A stretch of DNA of 64,000 nucleotides from Streptomyces sp. NBC_01471 (GTDB lineage Bacteria > Actinomycetota > Actinomycetes > Streptomycetales > Streptomycetaceae): positions 7,309,501 to 7,373,500 of the forward strand of contig NZ_CP109450.1 of assembly GCF_041438865.1 (NCBI RefSeq). The letters are read 5' to 3'. Shown here one piece after another: positions 42,143-50,703 of the stretch; positions within the stretch are counted from its first letter, which is position 1, and each line of letters starts with the position of its first letter. The position numbers and the translations under genes are program-made. The notes under the pieces were generated by a model, which saw only the letters and a program-made list of their open reading frames with translations, did not search any database and had not been told where the DNA came from.

Positions 42143-43414
42143 TCATGCCTCCCGTGCCACCGCGCACACCGCACGGCAGATCCGTTCCAGGTCCTGATCA
42201 CCGGTGATGTACGGCGGCATGGTGTAGACGAGATCGCGGAAGGGCCGCAGCCAGACGCCCTCGCGCACCGCCGTCCGGGTCGCCACCGCCATGTCCACCT
42301 CGTGGTCCAGCTGGACGACTCCGATCGCACCGAGGACCCGGACATCCCGGACGCCCGGCAGCCCGGCCGCCCCGGAAAGACCGTCCAGCAGACCCGTCTC
42401 CAGGCGCTTGACCTCCCGTTCCCAGTCCTGCCCGAGCAGCAGGTCGACCGAGGCGCAGGCCACCGCGGCCGCCAGCGGATTGCCCATGAACGTCGGCCCG
42501 TGGGCCAGCACCGGCACCTCGCCCCGCGCGATGCCCTCGGCCACCCGCGAGGTGCAGAGGGTCGCCGCCATCGTCAGATAGCCGCCGGTCAGGGCCTTGC
42601 CCACACACATGACATCCGGCGGGACACCGGCGTGGTCCGCGGCGAAGAGCCTGCCCGTACGGCCGAAGCCGGTGGCGATCTCGTCGAAGACCAGCAGCAC
42701 GTCGTGTGCGTCGCACGCCTCGCGGAGCACCCGCAGATATGCGGGGGAGTGGAAACGCATCCCGCCCGCGCCCTGGACCACCGGCTCCACGATCACCGCT
42801 GCCAGCTCGTGCGCATGACGGCCGATCAGCTCATGGAGACGGTCGGCGTACCCCTGCTCGTACTCGGCGGGAGGGGCGTCCGCGAAGACCTGCCGGGGCA
42901 GCACTCCCGACCACAGGTCGTGCATCCCGCCCTCGGGATCGCACACCGACATGGGCTGCCAGGTGTCCCCGTGGTAACCGCCCCGCCAGGTCAGCAGCCG
43001 CTGCTTCTCGGGACGGCCCACGGAACGCCAGTACTGCAGGCACATCTTGACGGCGACCTCGACCGACACCGAACCCGAGTCGGCGAGGAACACGTGCTGG
43101 AGCGGCTCCGGGGTGATCTCCACCAGCTTCGCCGCGAGGCGGACGGCGGGCTCATGGGTGAGCCCGCCGAACATCACATGGCTCATCCGGTCCAGCTGGC
43201 CGCGTGCGGCCTCGTTCAGCACCGGGTGGTTGTAGCCGTGGATCGCCGACCACCAGGACGACATGCCGTCCACCAGCTCGCCCGCACCGGCGACCCGCAG
43301 CCGCACACCGGACGCCGACTCGACGAGCAGTGGCTCCTGCCGGCCGGGCATCGGGCCGTACGGGTGCCAGACATGGCGCCGGTCGAGGTCGAGCAGCTCG
43401 GGCGTGTCAGGCAT
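42143..43414 (-). CDS. bioA: Adenosylmethionine-8-amino-7-oxononanoate aminotransferase
   Basis: A 423-residue class III aminotransferase that makes DAPA from KAPA using S-adenosylmethionine as amino donor. HVWHPYGPMPG is the typical start, FDEIATGFGRTGRLF carries the PLP-contact aspartate, and the cofactor lysine is in CVGKALTGGYLTMAATL. It overlaps the bioB end by eight bases and leads into bioD, the next step of the pathway. Confidence 0.95.
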   Translation of the reverse strand: MPDTPELLDLDRRHVWHPYGPMPGRQEPLLVESASGVRLRVAGAGELVDGMSSWWSAIHGYNHPVLNEAARGQLDRMSHVMFGGLTHEPAVRLAAKLVEITPEPLQHVFLADSGSVSVEVAVKMCLQYWRSVGRPEKQRLLTWRGGYHGDTWQPMSVCDPEGGMHDLWSGVLPRQVFADAPPAEYEQGYADRLHELIGRHAHELAAVIVEPVVQGAGGMRFHSPAYLRVLREACDAHDVLLVFDEIATGFGRTGRLFAADHAGVPPDVMCVGKALTGGYLTMAATLCTSRVAEGIARGEVPVLAHGPTFMGNPLAAAVACASVDLLLGQDWEREVKRLETGLLDGLSGAAGLPGVRDVRVLGAIGVVQLDHEVDMAVATRTAVREGVWLRPFRDLVYTMPPYITGDQDLERICRAVCAVAREA

Positions 43415-44468
43415 TGGGAGCGAGATCCGTCCCGGCGCCCCTGCGGCGTACCGCCACCAGACCCTCGCGGTGCTCGGGCAGCGTCGTCGTCTCCGAGCCC
43501 TCCACCTCGAAACCGGCGTCCGCGATCATGTCCAGGTCGGCCCGGCCCGCCTGGCCCTCGCTCGTCAGATAGTCGCCGAGGAAAATGGAGTTGACGAGGT
43601 GCAGGGCGAGAGGCTGCAGGGAGCGCAGATGCACCTCGCGCCCGCCCGCAAGACGGACCTCCGCGTCCGGGCAGACGAACCGCACCATCGCCAGGACGCG
43701 CAGACACCGCTGCGGCGTCAGATGCCAGTCCCCGGCCAGCGGGGTGCCCTCCATGGGGATCAGGAAGTTCACCGGCACCGAGTCGGGGTCGAGGGCGCGC
43801 AGCGCGAAGACCACGTCGACCAGGTCGGCGTCGCTCTCACCCATCCCGGCGATCAGCCCCGAACAGGCCGAAAGCCCGGCGGCCTGGGCGTGCTGGACCG
43901 TCTCGACCCGGTCGGAGAAGTCGTGGGTGGTGCAGATGTCGGCGTAGGTGGCCTCCGACGTGTTGAGGTTGTGGTTGTACGCGTCCGCACCCGCCGCCCG
44001 CAGCCGCTCCGCCTGACCGTCCTTGAGCAGCCCGAGGCAGGCACAGACCTCGACGTCCTCGTTCTGTTCCTTGATTGCCTCGATCGTCTCCGAAACGCGG
44101 TCGACATCGCGGTCCGTCGGCCCACGGCCGCTGGCGACCAGGCAGACCCGCTTCGCGCCGCCCGCGACTCCGGCCGCCGCCGCCTTCGATGCCTCATCCG
44201 GCTTCAGCCAGGTGTACTTGAGGATCTCCGCCTTGGAGCCCAGCCGCTGCGAGCAGTACGAGCAGTCCTCCGGGCAGAGGCCCGATTTGAGATTGACGAG
44301 ATAGTTGAGCTTCACCCGCCGCCCGAACCACTGACGGCGCACCTTTCCGGCTGCCGCCACCACGTCCAGCAGTTCGTCATCGGTCGTCGCCAGCACGGCG
44401 AGCGCCTCTTCACGGGTCGGCAGTTCGCGCCGCAGCCCCTTGTCCACCAGCGTGTTCAGCAGGTCCAT
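43407..44468 (-). CDS. bioB: Biotin synthase (radical SAM)
   Basis: A 353-residue radical-SAM enzyme that inserts sulphur into dethiobiotin. The iron-sulphur motif CxxxCxxC is in GLCPEDCSYCSQ (near residue 62-71). YNHNLNTSEATYADI and the arginine-rich NFLIPMEGTPLAG complete the family pattern. It is the first gene of the bioB-bioA-bioD unit and divergent from bioF, with an inverted repeat between. Confidence 0.95.
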   Translation of the reverse strand: MDLLNTLVDKGLRRELPTREEALAVLATTDDELLDVVAAAGKVRRQWFGRRVKLNYLVNLKSGLCPEDCSYCSQRLGSKAEILKYTWLKPDEASKAAAAGVAGGAKRVCLVASGRGPTDRDVDRVSETIEAIKEQNEDVEVCACLGLLKDGQAERLRAAGADAYNHNLNTSEATYADICTTHDFSDRVETVQHAQAAGLSACSGLIAGMGESDADLVDVVFALRALDPDSVPVNFLIPMEGTPLAGDWHLTPQRCLRVLAMVRFVCPDAEVRLAGGREVHLRSLQPLALHLVNSIFLGDYLTSEGQAGRADLDMIADAGFEVEGSETTTLPEHREGLVAVRRRGAGTDLAPNA

Positions 44469-44533
44469 AAGGGTGATCCTGGCCTACGGCACGGCCTCCG
44501 GCCAAGGAGGAACCGAACAACACCGCCGACCTG

Positions 44534-44555
44534 GGGTGTGTGTATTGCCACACCC
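44534..44555. promoter_or_regulatory. Inverted repeat between bioB and bioF
   Basis: Perfect 7-base arms GGGTGTG (44534-44540) and CACACCC (44549-44555) flank TGTATTGC. The site lies in the 143-base divergent region, together with a TAGGGT -10-like hexamer (44576-44581) pointing to bioF. It could be the operator of a biotin-responsive repressor, but the protein is not encoded in this window. Confidence 0.45.
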
Positions 44556-44611
44556 TGACCCCGCATCCCCCCGGCTAGGGTCTGTGAACTGCCTACAAAA
44601 AGGGACCGATC

Positions 44612-45769
44612 ATGACTCCAGCCGCGCCCCGTGAGCCCTTCGAGTGGACCGACACCGCTGCACGCCGCCGGAAGGACGCAGGGCTGGTACGCGCGCTCCG
44701 GCCGCGCGCCGCGGCCCCGGACGTACTGGATCTCGCGAGCAACGACTACCTCGGGCTGAGCCGCCGCTCCGATATCACCGCAGCCGCAGCCGATTCGGCC
44801 CGCCGCTGGGGTGCGGGCGCCACCGGGTCCCGGCTGGTCACCGGCTCGACCGAGCTCCACGCCGAACTGGAGCGGGAGCTGGCGCAGTTCTGCGGTTTCG
44901 AGGCGGCGCTGGTCTTCTCCTCCGGATATGCGGCCAACCTCGCCGTGCTCACCGCGCTGACCGGCCGTGACTCGCTGATCGTCTCGGACGCCGCCAACCA
45001 CGCCTCGATCGTCGACGGCTGCCGGCTCTCCAGGGCGGCGACCGAAGTCGTCCCGCACAGCGATCCCGAGGCCGTCGGCAAGGCACTCGACGCCCATGAC
45101 GGCGGCCGGGCCGTCGCGGTCACCGACTCGGTCTTCTCGGTCGACGGTGACGCCGCACCGCTGCCGGAACTGGCCGCGGTCTGCCGCACTTACGGAGCGG
45201 CGCTCCTCATCGACGACGCCCACGGCCTCGGCGTGCTCGGCGACGGCGGACGGGGCGCCGTGCACGCGGCGGGACTCGCGGGCGCTCCCGACGTGGTCTC
45301 CACGGTCACCCTGTCGAAGTCCCTGGGCAGCCAGGGCGGCGCGGTGCTCGGGCCCGCCCGGGTCATCGATCATCTGGTCAACGAGGCACGCACCTTCATC
45401 TTCGACACGGGCCTCGCGCCCGCCGCCGTGGGTGCCGCACTGGCGAGCCTGCGGCTGCTGCGGAACGAACCCCTGCTCGCCGGGCGTACCCGTACGGTGG
45501 CGCACAGCCTGCACACACGTCTGACCGCGGGCGGGCTCAGCGCGGTACGGCCGCAGGCCGCCGTCGTCTCCGTCCTGGCTCCCTCGCCGGGGCAGGCGGT
45601 GCGCTGGGCGGCCGACTGCCGCGAAGCGGGACTGGTGGTCGGCTGCTTCCGCCCGCCGTCGGTACCGGACGGCATCTCACGGCTGCGGCTCACCGCCCGC
45701 GCCGATCTGACGGACGAGCAGATCGAGTGGGCGGTGGACACGGTGCTGCAGACCGCGCCCACCGGATGA
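44612..45769 (+). CDS. bioF: 8-amino-7-oxononanoate synthase
   Basis: A 385-residue alpha-oxoamine synthase that joins pimeloyl-ACP/CoA and alanine to give KAPA. DLASNDYLGLSRR, LLIDDAHGLGVLGDGG and the PLP lysine in VSTVTLSKSLGSQGG are present. It is divergent from bioB-bioA-bioD, so all four late biotin steps are encoded within 41.4-45.8 kb. Confidence 0.95.
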   Translation: MTPAAPREPFEWTDTAARRRKDAGLVRALRPRAAAPDVLDLASNDYLGLSRRSDITAAAADSARRWGAGATGSRLVTGSTELHAELERELAQFCGFEAALVFSSGYAANLAVLTALTGRDSLIVSDAANHASIVDGCRLSRAATEVVPHSDPEAVGKALDAHDGGRAVAVTDSVFSVDGDAAPLPELAAVCRTYGAALLIDDAHGLGVLGDGGRGAVHAAGLAGAPDVVSTVTLSKSLGSQGGAVLGPARVIDHLVNEARTFIFDTGLAPAAVGAALASLRLLRNEPLLAGRTRTVAHSLHTRLTAGGLSAVRPQAAVVSVLAPSPGQAVRWAADCREAGLVVGCFRPPSVPDGISRLRLTARADLTDEQIEWAVDTVLQTAPTG

Positions 45770-45822
45770 CGGGTATCCGGTGGGCGTCGTCTGCCTGCCT
45801 GGCCGCCCGCTCAAGTCGCCGC

Positions 45823-46071
45823 TCAGCGGCCCGCGGTGCCGGGTCCTCCGGTGCCCGGGTCGTGCACCGAGGCCAGGAAGCAGGTCCACGGGCCCGTTCC
45901 GAAGAGCAGCGCCGGGCGGTTCACCCGCTTGGAGTCCCGGACGGCCAGCAGACCGCCGTCGAGTAACGCGGCCTCGACACAGTTGTTCATTCCGGTGCTG
46001 CGGCTGCTGCGCCGCCACCGCGCGCCGTTCAGAGAAGTGCTGGAAGGGACGTTCGCAGGACGTGCGGACAT
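45823..46071 (-). CDS. DUF397 domain protein
   Basis: An 82-residue protein with the DUF397 signature: WRRSSRSTGMNNCVEAALL, then LAVRDSKRV and GPWTCFLASV. Such small proteins nearly always accompany an XRE/DUF5753 regulator in Streptomyces and probably work as its partner. Its start lies 9 bases after the regulator stop, with GGGAGG upstream. Confidence 0.9.
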   Translation of the reverse strand: MSARPANVPSSTSLNGARWRRSSRSTGMNNCVEAALLDGGLLAVRDSKRVNRPALLFGTGPWTCFLASVHDPGTGGPGTAGR

Positions 46072-46080
46072 GATGCCTCC

Positions 46081-46980
46081 CTAGACGCCGTCACCGAGCC
46101 CGGCGATGAGATCCAACGATTCCTTCTGTGGAAGGGCGCGCGCCTGGATCCTGCGGAACGCGGCGCTGTACGCCTCCAGCTCTTCTTTCCGTTCCAGATA
46201 ACGACTACTCATCAAATGGTCGAGAACGACCACATCCAGATCAACGATGTTCGAAAACGAGAAGATTGTGAAAGAACCCGTCAGCCCGAGGTGCCCTCCC
46301 GCGGCGAACGGCATGACCTGCAACCGCACATGAGGCAGCCGGGCGACCTCCCGTACATGCCGTAACTGCTCGGCCATCACCCCGCGCCCGCCCACCCGGC
46401 GGTGCAGGGCCGCCTCGTCGACGACCGCGCTCAGCTCCAGCGGCGGGTCCGCCTCCAGCACCCGCTGCCGCGCCAGCCGCACATCGACCAGCGAGTCCAC
46501 GGTCCGGGCCGGCAGCCCGTCGAGCGAGGCCCGGGTGACCGCTTTCGCGTAACCGGGCGTCTGCAGCAGGCCGGGCATCACCGAGGTCTCGAAGGTGTGC
46601 GCCGTGCACGCCTGGGACTCCAGCCTGATGAAATCCCGGTACTGGGCGGGCAGCAGACTCCGGTACGTGTGCCACCAGCCGGCGCTCTCGGCGGCGTCCG
46701 CACCGCACAGTGCGTCCAGAAGCTCGCGCTGCGATGCGTCCCGTACCCCGTACGCATCGAGCAGCAGGGCCACATCGGACGGCTTCACGCCACTGCGCCC
46801 GGTCTCGATCCTGCTCACCTTCGACTGGTGCCAGCCCGCCTGCCGGGCCGCCGCCGCGCTGGTCAGCCCGGCCAGCACCCGCAACCGGCGCAGCTCGGCA
46901 CCGAGTTTGACGCGGCGTACCTCCGGGCTGCTCCGCACCCGCGTTCTCCCTCCGGTCGGCCGTTTCTGCCAACGTGCCAT
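46081..46980 (-). CDS. XRE-family regulator with DUF5753 domain
   Basis: A 299-residue protein with a helix-turn-helix at about residues 22-80 (LGAELRRLRVLAGLTSAAAA, then RQAGWHQSKVSRIETGRSGV) and a DUF5753 domain (residues about 105-285). This is a multigene family in Streptomyces, often involved in differentiation or antibiotic control and typically paired with DUF397 and an anti-sigma-type ATPase, both found here. The start at 46980 is preferred, as the frame further upstream shows no conserved sequence. The ATPase gene is divergent. Confidence 0.9.
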   Translation of the reverse strand: MARWQKRPTGGRTRVRSSPEVRRVKLGAELRRLRVLAGLTSAAAARQAGWHQSKVSRIETGRSGVKPSDVALLLDAYGVRDASQRELLDALCGADAAESAGWWHTYRSLLPAQYRDFIRLESQACTAHTFETSVMPGLLQTPGYAKAVTRASLDGLPARTVDSLVDVRLARQRVLEADPPLELSAVVDEAALHRRVGGRGVMAEQLRHVREVARLPHVRLQVMPFAAGGHLGLTGSFTIFSFSNIVDLDVVVLDHLMSSRYLERKEELEAYSAAFRRIQARALPQKESLDLIAGLGDGV

Positions 46981-47173
46981 CCCGGCCGTCAAATACGGTC
47001 TCGCGTCGGAGAGTTCATCACTTTGAGCGACAGATATATGCACATCTTTGTGGATCGCCGGTACTGCGGTCACTATGAGTGTCACGCTCGCACGAAGTGC
47101 CACCTGAGGCCGTCTCGAAGTGCCATCCGTCACGAGACCTGCGCCGGTAGCGGTGGGAAAGGGACAGGCCGTC

Positions 47174-47605
47174 ATGGCAGACCACCAGGAAGCATCCGTC
47201 ACCCTGCCGAGCGAGGCTGCTTCGGTCCCGGCCGCCCGGACGTTCGTGGCCCGTGTGCTCACCGGCTGGGGGCTGCCCCCCGAAGCCGAGTTGGCGGACA
47301 CCATCCGGCTGATCGTCTCGGAGCTCGCGACCAACGCGGTGCAGCACACCTTCGGCGCGTCCCCCACCTTCACGGTGGAGGCCGTCCTGGAGCGGGACGA
47401 GCGGCTGTGTGTGGGCGTCACCGACAGCCATCCGCGCTGGCCCCAGCGGCTGCCCGCGGCCGTGCAGCAGGACAACGGCCGGGGCATGGTCATCATCCGC
47501 TGGCTGGCAGCCGAGCACGGCGGCCGGCTCTCCGTCACCCCGACGCGGGACGGCGGCAAGACCGTATGGATCGCCCTGCCCTGGACGGCCCCGGTCCAGG
47601 GCTGA
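47174..47605 (+). CDS. ATP-binding (HATPase, anti-sigma RsbW-like) protein
   Basis: A 143-residue GHKL-type ATPase domain protein. The N-box is IRLIVSELATNAVQHTF and the glycine box DNGRGMVIIRWLA. These stand-alone kinases inhibit sigma factors or act in partner-switching with XRE/DUF397 proteins. A GTG at 47120 would add 18 residues, but the ATG at 47174 is nearer the conserved start. It is divergent from the XRE gene. Confidence 0.85.
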   Translation: MADHQEASVTLPSEAASVPAARTFVARVLTGWGLPPEAELADTIRLIVSELATNAVQHTFGASPTFTVEAVLERDERLCVGVTDSHPRWPQRLPAAVQQDNGRGMVIIRWLAAEHGGRLSVTPTRDGGKTVWIALPWTAPVQG

Positions 47606-47636
47606 ACGAGCCCGCGGTGGCTGATGCCTCCCCGCT

Positions 47637-48110
47637 TCAGCCCACCCGGCCGTACCAGACGCTGCGGGACCAGATCTTCTCCAGCCTGACCACGGCGCCG
47701 GTCTTGGGGGAGTGCCAGATCTTCCCGCTCCCGGCGTAGATGCCGACGTGGTAAACGCTCCGGCCGTAGTGGAAGAACACCAGGTCACCGCGGTGCCGAC
47801 TGGACGCCGGGATGTGGCGTACGCGGTTGTACTGCGCCTGGGCGGTGCGCGGCAGCTTCTTGCCGGCCTGTTTGTACGAGTAGAGCGTCAGCCCCGAACA
47901 GTCGAAGCGCGACGGCCCCGCCGCCCCCCACTGATAGGGCGATCCCTTCTTGGAGGCCGCGATCTGCACCGCTCGGACGGCGTGCGCGGCGGCCTGGGCG
48001 TCCACGGTCGCGCCCGGTGCCAGGGAGGTCCCCGCGACGGCCGCGAGGGTGAGGGCCGAGGCTGTTCCGGCCCGGGAGAGCAAAGACGGGATATGAATCT
48101 GCGCAGTCAT
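47637..48110 (-). CDS. NlpC/P60 peptidoglycan endopeptidase (secreted)
   Basis: A 157-residue protein with a signal peptide (residues 1 to about 35, hydrophobic TASALTLAAVAGTSLAPGA) and an NlpC/P60 domain. The catalytic cysteine is in FDCSGLTLYSY and the histidine in VYHVGIYAGSG. It cleaves peptide cross-bridges in the wall. The start at 48110 has GAAGGG upstream. The 5' leader contains a probable c-di-AMP riboswitch, as is known for wall hydrolase genes in Actinobacteria. Confidence 0.92.
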   Translation of the reverse strand: MTAQIHIPSLLSRAGTASALTLAAVAGTSLAPGATVDAQAAAHAVRAVQIAASKKGSPYQWGAAGPSRFDCSGLTLYSYKQAGKKLPRTAQAQYNRVRHIPASSRHRGDLVFFHYGRSVYHVGIYAGSGKIWHSPKTGAVVRLEKIWSRSVWYGRVG

Positions 48111-48119
48111 GCGCAACCC

Positions 48120-48336
48120 TTCGCAAACCGCCTGTGAAGGATGACCTGTCGGGTTCGGGCCGGCGAAGTTGCCCGGCCGCCCGGCAGGATGACCGACTGA
48201 TCAAGTCGGTCATCCTGCCGGGCGGCTTCACCCCGAGGAGCGACGTCGCTGTCGCCCCGGACTGCTTGGGTCCTCCACTCCTGCCGATCCACTCGTGTCG
48301 ACCAGACATCCGGGTACGGCGGCAGGACTCGGCGTC
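48120..48336 (-). ncRNA. ydaO-type c-di-AMP riboswitch (leader of NlpC/P60 gene)
   Basis: Read on the minus strand, the leader contains the sequence blocks I recall for the actinobacterial ydaO-yuaA motif, in order: ACGCCGAGTCCTGCCGCC, CGGCAGGAGTGGAGGACCCA, CGGGGTGAAGCC, CCCGAACCCGACAGG, then AGGCGG and the ribosome site. Between them a 23-bp stem (48176-48226) takes the place of a variable peripheral helix. The gene downstream is a wall hydrolase, the usual target class in Streptomyces, where c-di-AMP lowers expression. Recognition is by eye, without a covariance search. Confidence 0.75.
48176..48226. repeat. Perfect 23-bp inverted repeat, 5-nt loop
   Basis: The arms 48176-48198 and 48204-48226 are exactly complementary, with GATCA between them. 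The hairpin lies inside the riboswitch leader, about 66 bases before the gene. It may be the variable helix of the aptamer or take part in termination. Confidence 0.9.
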
Positions 48337-48340
48337 CGCC

Positions 48341-49037
48341 CGGACCGCCCCGCCGTGGTGGCGGGGGCTTGTCGTCTCCCGGATCTTCACCCATGGCGTG
48401 GCGGATTTCCGGCTGACCGCGCCGATTTGTGATGTTTCGAGCCACTGATCTGTTCGAGTGGGGACCGCGGGCGCCGCGCCGCCGGACTCCGCGGTCGCAC
48501 GGCCCTCACCTGGGGCGCAGCGCGGGTCCAGGGTGGTTGAGCCGCTGGAATCCGCAACTCGGCGCGGCCGCCGGACCGGTGTCCGCCTACGCCTTCCGGG
48601 GGGCACCCATCGGTGTACCGGCGGCCACCGGAAGGTGGATCCGGGCCGTGTTCCTGTGCGGATGCCGGCGTACGGGCGCCGGAGCCCGCGTGGCCACGCG
48701 GAGACGGCCCGCACGGTGACGGGTTGGGCGAACGGTTCACCGCGTCGTGGACGTGCGTACCGGATGCCCCGCGGGGGCGAGCGTCCCGGCACCGGCAACT
48801 CGGCCCGCAGGAGTGGTACTTCACCCTCGACCGGCCAACGTCTCCGATTCTGGTCCGCGTTGAGAGCCGCCGGTCAGCCGCTTGTGTTGCACCGCTCACC
48901 GGGGCCGGTTCTCCGCATTTCGGCTTGGTAAAGAACGCTCATGCGGCCTGTTGTCAGGGACCGTTCACAAGAAAGGATCCCCTGTACGTACTGGAGAGCG
49001 CCGTACGAACGGCGCTTCGCACAGGGGGAGGTACCAC
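48341..49037. other. Long intergenic region, no supported gene
   Basis: Open frames here have no domain and look random. On the minus strand it should hold the riboswitch promoter, and on the plus strand the promoter and 5' leader of the S33 peptidase. An 8-bp hairpin (48997-49004 with 49009-49016) lies 22 bases before the peptidase start. Confidence 0.5.
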
Positions 49038-50615
49038 GTGAGACGCACCGCAGTGCTCGGCTCGGCCGGCGCTCTGGCCGCGGCGACTCTCATAGCGGGC
49101 GCCATGGCGGCGCCGTCGGCCACCGCCGACGGCCGCGGCCACGCCGGCTCGGAGGCACACGGCGCGGCCGTCGCCGCCGCGCGGGCGGCGAGGGCCGGGA
49201 TCGACTGGCGGGACTGTCCTGCGGACTGGGCGCTCGCGAAGCCGATCCAGTGCGGGTGGGTGACCGTGCCGGTCGACTACGCACATCCGGACGGCCGGAC
49301 GATCAAGCTCGCGGTGGACCGTGCCGTGAGCACCGGCGCGAAGTCGGAGCGGCAGGGCTCCCTCGTCTACAACCCGGGTGGCCCCGGCGCTTCTGGCATG
49401 CGCTTCCCCGCCAGGACCACCACCAAGAGCGCACTCTGGGTCAACACCGCCAAGGCGTACGACTTCGTCGGCTTCGACCCGCGCGGGGTGGGCCACTCGG
49501 CGCCGGTCTCCTGCGTCGACCCGCAGGAGTACGTGAGCGCCCCCAAGGCCGATCCCGTCCCCGACAGCACGGCCGACAAGCGGGTTCAGCGCAAGCTCGC
49601 GGCGCAGTACGCCGCCGGCTGCGCGAAGCGCAGCGGTGCGATGCTTCCGTATCTGACCACGCCGAACACGGCGCGCGACCTCGACGTCATCAGGGCGGCG
49701 CTCGGCGAGAAGAAACTCAACTACCTGGGCGTCTCCTACGGCACCTACCTGGGGGCGGTGTACGGGACGCTCTTTCCGGGGCACGTCCGCCGGATGATCG
49801 TCGACAGTGTGGTCGACCCGAAGAAGTCGAACATCTGGTACGAGGCCAACCTCAACCAGGACGTCGCCTTCCAGGGCCGCTGGCACGACTGGCAGGCCTG
49901 GGTCGCGGCCAACGACGCCGCTTTCCACCTGGGGAAGACGGCGGCCGCCGTCGAACAGCAGTGGGTGAAGCTGCGAGCCGAGGCGAAGGCACATCCGATC
50001 GGCGGTGTCGTGGGCCCCGCCGAACTGGTCGCCTTCTTCCAGAACGCGCCGTACTACGACTCCTCCTGGGCGCCGGTCGCCAAGGCCTGGAGCCAGTACC
50101 TCGCCGGTGACCCGCAGCCGCTGATCGATGCCGCAGGACCCGACATGTCGGACACCGCGGGCAACATCTCCGCGGAGAACGGCACGGCCGTCTACACCGC
50201 GGTCGAGTGCGCGGACGCCAAGTGGCCGACGGACTGGCGGACATGGGACCGGGACAACACCCGGCTCAACAAGGACTACCCGTTCCTCACCTGGTCCAAC
50301 GCCTGGATGAACCTGCCCTGTGCCACCTGGCCCGCGAAGCAGCAGACCCCGGTGAACGTCCACACGGGCAAGGGGCTCCCGCCGGTGCTGATCGTGCAGT
50401 CGACCCGTGACGCGGCCACCCCGTTCCAGGGGGCCGTCGATCTGCACAAGCGCTTCAAGGGCTCACGTCTGGTCATCGAGAAGGACGCCGGATCGCACGG
50501 GGTGACCGGCCTGGTCAACCCGTGCATCAACACCCGGGTGGACCGTTATCTGCTCACCGGCGGCACCGGCCGTCACGATGTGACGTGCGCCCCGCACGCC
50601 ACACCGAAGCCGTAG
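49038..50615 (+). CDS. Secreted S33 peptidase (tripeptidyl aminopeptidase-like)
   Basis: A 525-residue exported alpha/beta-hydrolase. A signal peptide (residues 1-31, RRTAVLGSAGALAAATLIAG) is followed by WRDCPADW...CGWVTVPVDYAHP, the start typical of Streptomyces Tap/SlpD/SlpE enzymes. The nucleophile is in GVSYGTYLG, the acidic residue in VQSTRDAATP and the histidine in DAGSHGVTG. It removes tripeptides from protein N-termini outside the cell. The GTG start at 49038 follows AGGGGGAGG. A secreted SSI-type inhibitor lies nearby (51.7 kb). Confidence 0.93.
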   Translation: MRRTAVLGSAGALAAATLIAGAMAAPSATADGRGHAGSEAHGAAVAAARAARAGIDWRDCPADWALAKPIQCGWVTVPVDYAHPDGRTIKLAVDRAVSTGAKSERQGSLVYNPGGPGASGMRFPARTTTKSALWVNTAKAYDFVGFDPRGVGHSAPVSCVDPQEYVSAPKADPVPDSTADKRVQRKLAAQYAAGCAKRSGAMLPYLTTPNTARDLDVIRAALGEKKLNYLGVSYGTYLGAVYGTLFPGHVRRMIVDSVVDPKKSNIWYEANLNQDVAFQGRWHDWQAWVAANDAAFHLGKTAAAVEQQWVKLRAEAKAHPIGGVVGPAELVAFFQNAPYYDSSWAPVAKAWSQYLAGDPQPLIDAAGPDMSDTAGNISAENGTAVYTAVECADAKWPTDWRTWDRDNTRLNKDYPFLTWSNAWMNLPCATWPAKQQTPVNVHTGKGLPPVLIVQSTRDAATPFQGAVDLHKRFKGSRLVIEKDAGSHGVTGLVNPCINTRVDRYLLTGGTGRHDVTCAPHATPKP

Positions 50616-50626
50616 CACCCCCCTCG

Positions 50627-50657
50627 CCGGGGAACCGCTCGGCCAGCGGTTCCCCGG
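50627..50657. terminator. Terminator hairpin between S33 peptidase and PlsC genes
   Basis: A perfect 13-bp stem (50627-50639 with 50645-50657) and a 5-nt loop lie between convergent gene ends (50615 and 50704). Confidence 0.75.
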
Positions 50658-50703
50658 TCGGAGGGCTCATGCCCGGGCGATTCTGCCCATGGCTGACCCG
50701 GTG

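Noticed and set aside
48387..48899. 170-codon minus-strand open frame between the riboswitch and the S33 peptidase
   Set aside because: Arg/Ser/Pro-rich with no domain, it overlaps the expected riboswitch promoter and leader. It looks like a chance frame in GC-rich DNA.
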